Assembly (NCBI GenBank): GCA_030038695.1
Contig: JASHSN010000353.1
Coordinates: 1-5,672, forward strand
Source: Nitrososphaeraceae archaeon
GTDB taxonomy: Archaea > Thermoproteota > Nitrososphaeria > Nitrososphaerales > Nitrososphaeraceae
Direction: 5' to 3'
Length of the DNA stretch: 5,672 nucleotides
The position numbers were made by a program, and so were the translations under genes. The notes below the pieces were generated by a model. That model did no database searches. It saw only the letters and a list, made by a program, of their open reading frames with translations, and was not told the origin of the DNA. The stretch's first letter is position 1; each line of letters starts with the position of its first letter. Of the stretch, positions 4,706 to 5,672 are shown in pieces.

Positions 4706-4987
4706 TTGTGGCAAATCGATGAATCTGAGTATGTTGTTAAACAATTTAAGAAATTAGGATCCGTTGAGAAGATCAAGTATCGAGACATTGTTAAGCAACT
4801 AGCTTCAGACGAGCATCCGAGAAAATTTGGAGAATTTGTGCCGACTAGAAAACATGGAAAATGTTGGACCACACGACTTACTCAATCTTGTAGGTTGGTC
4901 TATAGAGTGTGTGAAGACACTATGACGATACAATTGGTATCCGTAGGTGACCATAAAGAGATATACGGTAAAGATAAGCATTCGTAG
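4706..4987 (+). CDS. RelE/YoeB-type mRNA interferase toxin
   Basis: The product is 93 residues, the usual size of the RelE/ParE superfamily. It opens with WQIDESEYVVKQFKKLG (strand and 'F-K-K-L' helix), then a second helix, then the diagnostic core: KHGKCWTTRL (49-58), CRLVYRV (62-68), IQLVSVGDHKEIYG (75-88). 'W-x-x-R ... R-L-V-Y ... H-x-x-x-Y' fits the YoeB/Txe branch. By position R63 and H83 correspond to YoeB R65 and H83, and Y87 may replace the terminal Tyr. Members cleave mRNA on the ribosome; some relatives (ParE) instead poison gyrase, but ParE lacks this H/Y ending. The start is TTG 4706, since no ATG or GTG is in frame nearby; a weak start 2 nt after the antitoxin stop suggests coupled, lower translation. 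The frame is intact with all key residues present, so the toxin is probably active. Confidence 0.85.
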   Translation: MWQIDESEYVVKQFKKLGSVEKIKYRDIVKQLASDEHPRKFGEFVPTRKHGKCWTTRLTQSCRLVYRVCEDTMTIQLVSVGDHKEIYGKDKHS

Positions 4988-5112
4988 GGTTATATAGAAT
5001 GAAATACTAGCACAACAACCACAGACATCAGACTTTAAATCTGGAACACTTTCAAGATGCCAACACAATATATCAAATATAGGCTTGCACAAGAAGTTTT
5101 TGCTGGAGTTTG

Positions 5113-5468
5113 TTATCTCCAATCATCAATCAAGTAAATATCGGGTTTATTGTAGCAAAATTCATTTGGATTATCCATAACTACATCTTGAATTTCTGTA
5201 CGAAAACTTAATGATATCATCATTTTGTATGCATCGTGTCTTGCAGTATTATCACCTGCTATAAGACTACTCATTTGGTGTTCTTTCGCGAAAGTTTCGG
5301 AGGCATGAAGTAAACTATCAAAATAGATCAGTATTGTCACCAGGCCAGTACTGCGCCAAACTTGATATAGCATACTCCACTACCAGCCTCGGTTCCAGCT
5401 CCACAATGACACACGGCAAGACCCATTAGTCTTCTTCTTTGTTCAAAATCATCTAGGTCATCCCCATT
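5113..5468 (-). pseudogene. Broken protein with CHCGAG and GDNTARHDAY motifs
   Basis: Two minus-strand frames read as one broken gene. From 5468: NGDDLDDFEQRRRLMGLAVC, then HCGAGTEAGSGVCYIKFGAV, then LAW and TGA (5337-5339). After a frame change the second part reads TILIYFDSLLHASETFAKEH, then QMSSLIAGDNTARHDAYKMM, and ends DNPNEFCYNKPDIYLIDDWR at TAA 5113. This second frame can start at ATG 5373 (86 aa), but a TAG lies two codons upstream and its first residues are antisense-like. I recall Nitrososphaeria proteins with 'FEQRRRLMGLAVCHCGAG' followed by 'GD...ARHDAYRH'. The second motif is similar to the DAFRHA helix of DUF6973-like domains, but the function is unknown. The cysteine pair in C-H-C plus a later C could bind metal. 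A stop (5469-5471) also interrupts possible upstream sequence (YNQVGDTVLLW). At least one frameshift and one stop make it a pseudogene. Confidence 0.55.
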
Positions 5469-5672
5469 TTACCAAAGCAGAACGGTATCGCCAACCTGAT
5501 TATATGAGCGGATATAATCAAGGTCAATGGATTCGTTTACCAGCAAATGTCGGGTTCGATGAAGGATTCTATCCAAGACACATACAAACGATGGCTACCT
5601 CGACTACTATGTAGGGGTACATGACTGGGCATTATCAGCAGATAACGACGATAATGCTGACCGCACACACAA
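5456..5672 (+). pseudogene. Frameshifted Gly/Tyr/Asp-rich (probably exported) protein, runs off the window
   Basis: Frame 2 reads GHPHFTKAERYRQPDYMSGY, then NQGQWIRLPANVGFDEGFYP. Near 5565-5575 the coding signal moves to frame 1: KTHTNDGYLDYYVGVHDWAL, then SADNDDNADRTH, still open at 5672. The pattern 'DYxxGYxxG ... DGYxxYYxGxxD ... SADND' is a Tyr-Gly repeat style that I recall in small secreted Nitrososphaeria proteins. No start codon or signal peptide is visible: frame 2 is open back to 5366 without ATG, and that part is antisense to the CHCGAG relic. The 5' end therefore seems lost at a junction between the two head-to-head remnants, around 5456-5500. An internal ATG at 5504 is not a likely native start. 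Frame 2 ends at TAG 5612-5614. Confidence 0.5.

Noticed and set aside
5029..5043. CAGACTTTAAATCTG, which looks like a tRNA anticodon arm
   Set aside because: The loop would give an anticodon reading a stop codon, and no T-arm (GGTTCGA-type) or D-arm lies nearby. Probably a chance palindrome.
4805..5122. 105-codon minus-strand frame
   Set aside because: Most of it is antisense to the toxin gene, and the composition (odd Cys/His runs) fits a shadow frame.

Overview
The window looks like a gene-poor, decaying stretch of an AT-rich archaeal chromosome, most likely an ammonia-oxidising Nitrososphaeria (Thaumarchaeota, Nitrososphaera/Nitrosocosmicus group). This rests on recalled family resemblance, not on a search. 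The main pointers are a Vgb-like beta-propeller, a helix-turn-helix protein starting MPSAIDPIIKQ, a luciferase-like monooxygenase relic, and a broken protein with the motif FEQRRRLMGLAVCHCGAG. Three genes also have an archaeal TATA-like box about 26-28 nt before the start codon with almost no leader.

Layout. 1-813 is the 3' part of a beta-propeller gene that enters from outside the window. 1038-1325 is a small two-helix membrane protein gene with a stop at codon 5, and its 3' end runs into a truncated helix-turn-helix gene on the minus strand (1270-1521). Next to that gene, 1513-1736 holds a cluster of CCGTCA-type repeats in two opposed arrays around a hairpin. 1829-1960 (minus) is a small protein fragment. 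2127-2342 encodes an intact small helical protein. 2376-2905 is a GOLD/emp24-like domain gene that has lost its N-terminal anchor through stops and a frame change. 3008-3288 (minus) is the 3' end of a frameshifted luciferase-like (LLM) gene. 3454-3754 holds two overlapping small membrane-protein frames, the first frameshifted. 3811-3960 is an unassigned frame.

The best-preserved unit is 4002-4987. A 233-residue protein ends in a RelB-like antitoxin tail and is followed, 2 nt later, by a RelE/YoeB-type toxin. The upstream protein is much larger than a usual antitoxin and carries a hydrophobic segment, so this is a candidate unusual type II toxin-antitoxin system.

From 5113 to the end, two broken genes lie head to head: a minus-strand relic (CHCGAG... 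and GDNTARHDAY motifs) and a plus-strand relic (PDYMSGYNQG... then NDGYLDYYVG) that leaves the window.

In all, at least six coding remnants are interrupted by stops, frameshifts or truncation, while the toxin-antitoxin pair, the 2127 gene and the visible propeller are intact. That pattern fits an accessory region of old insertions and deletions. Most frame breaks were found by hand translation of ORFs below usual gene-caller cut-offs, and sequencing error cannot be ruled out for any single one.
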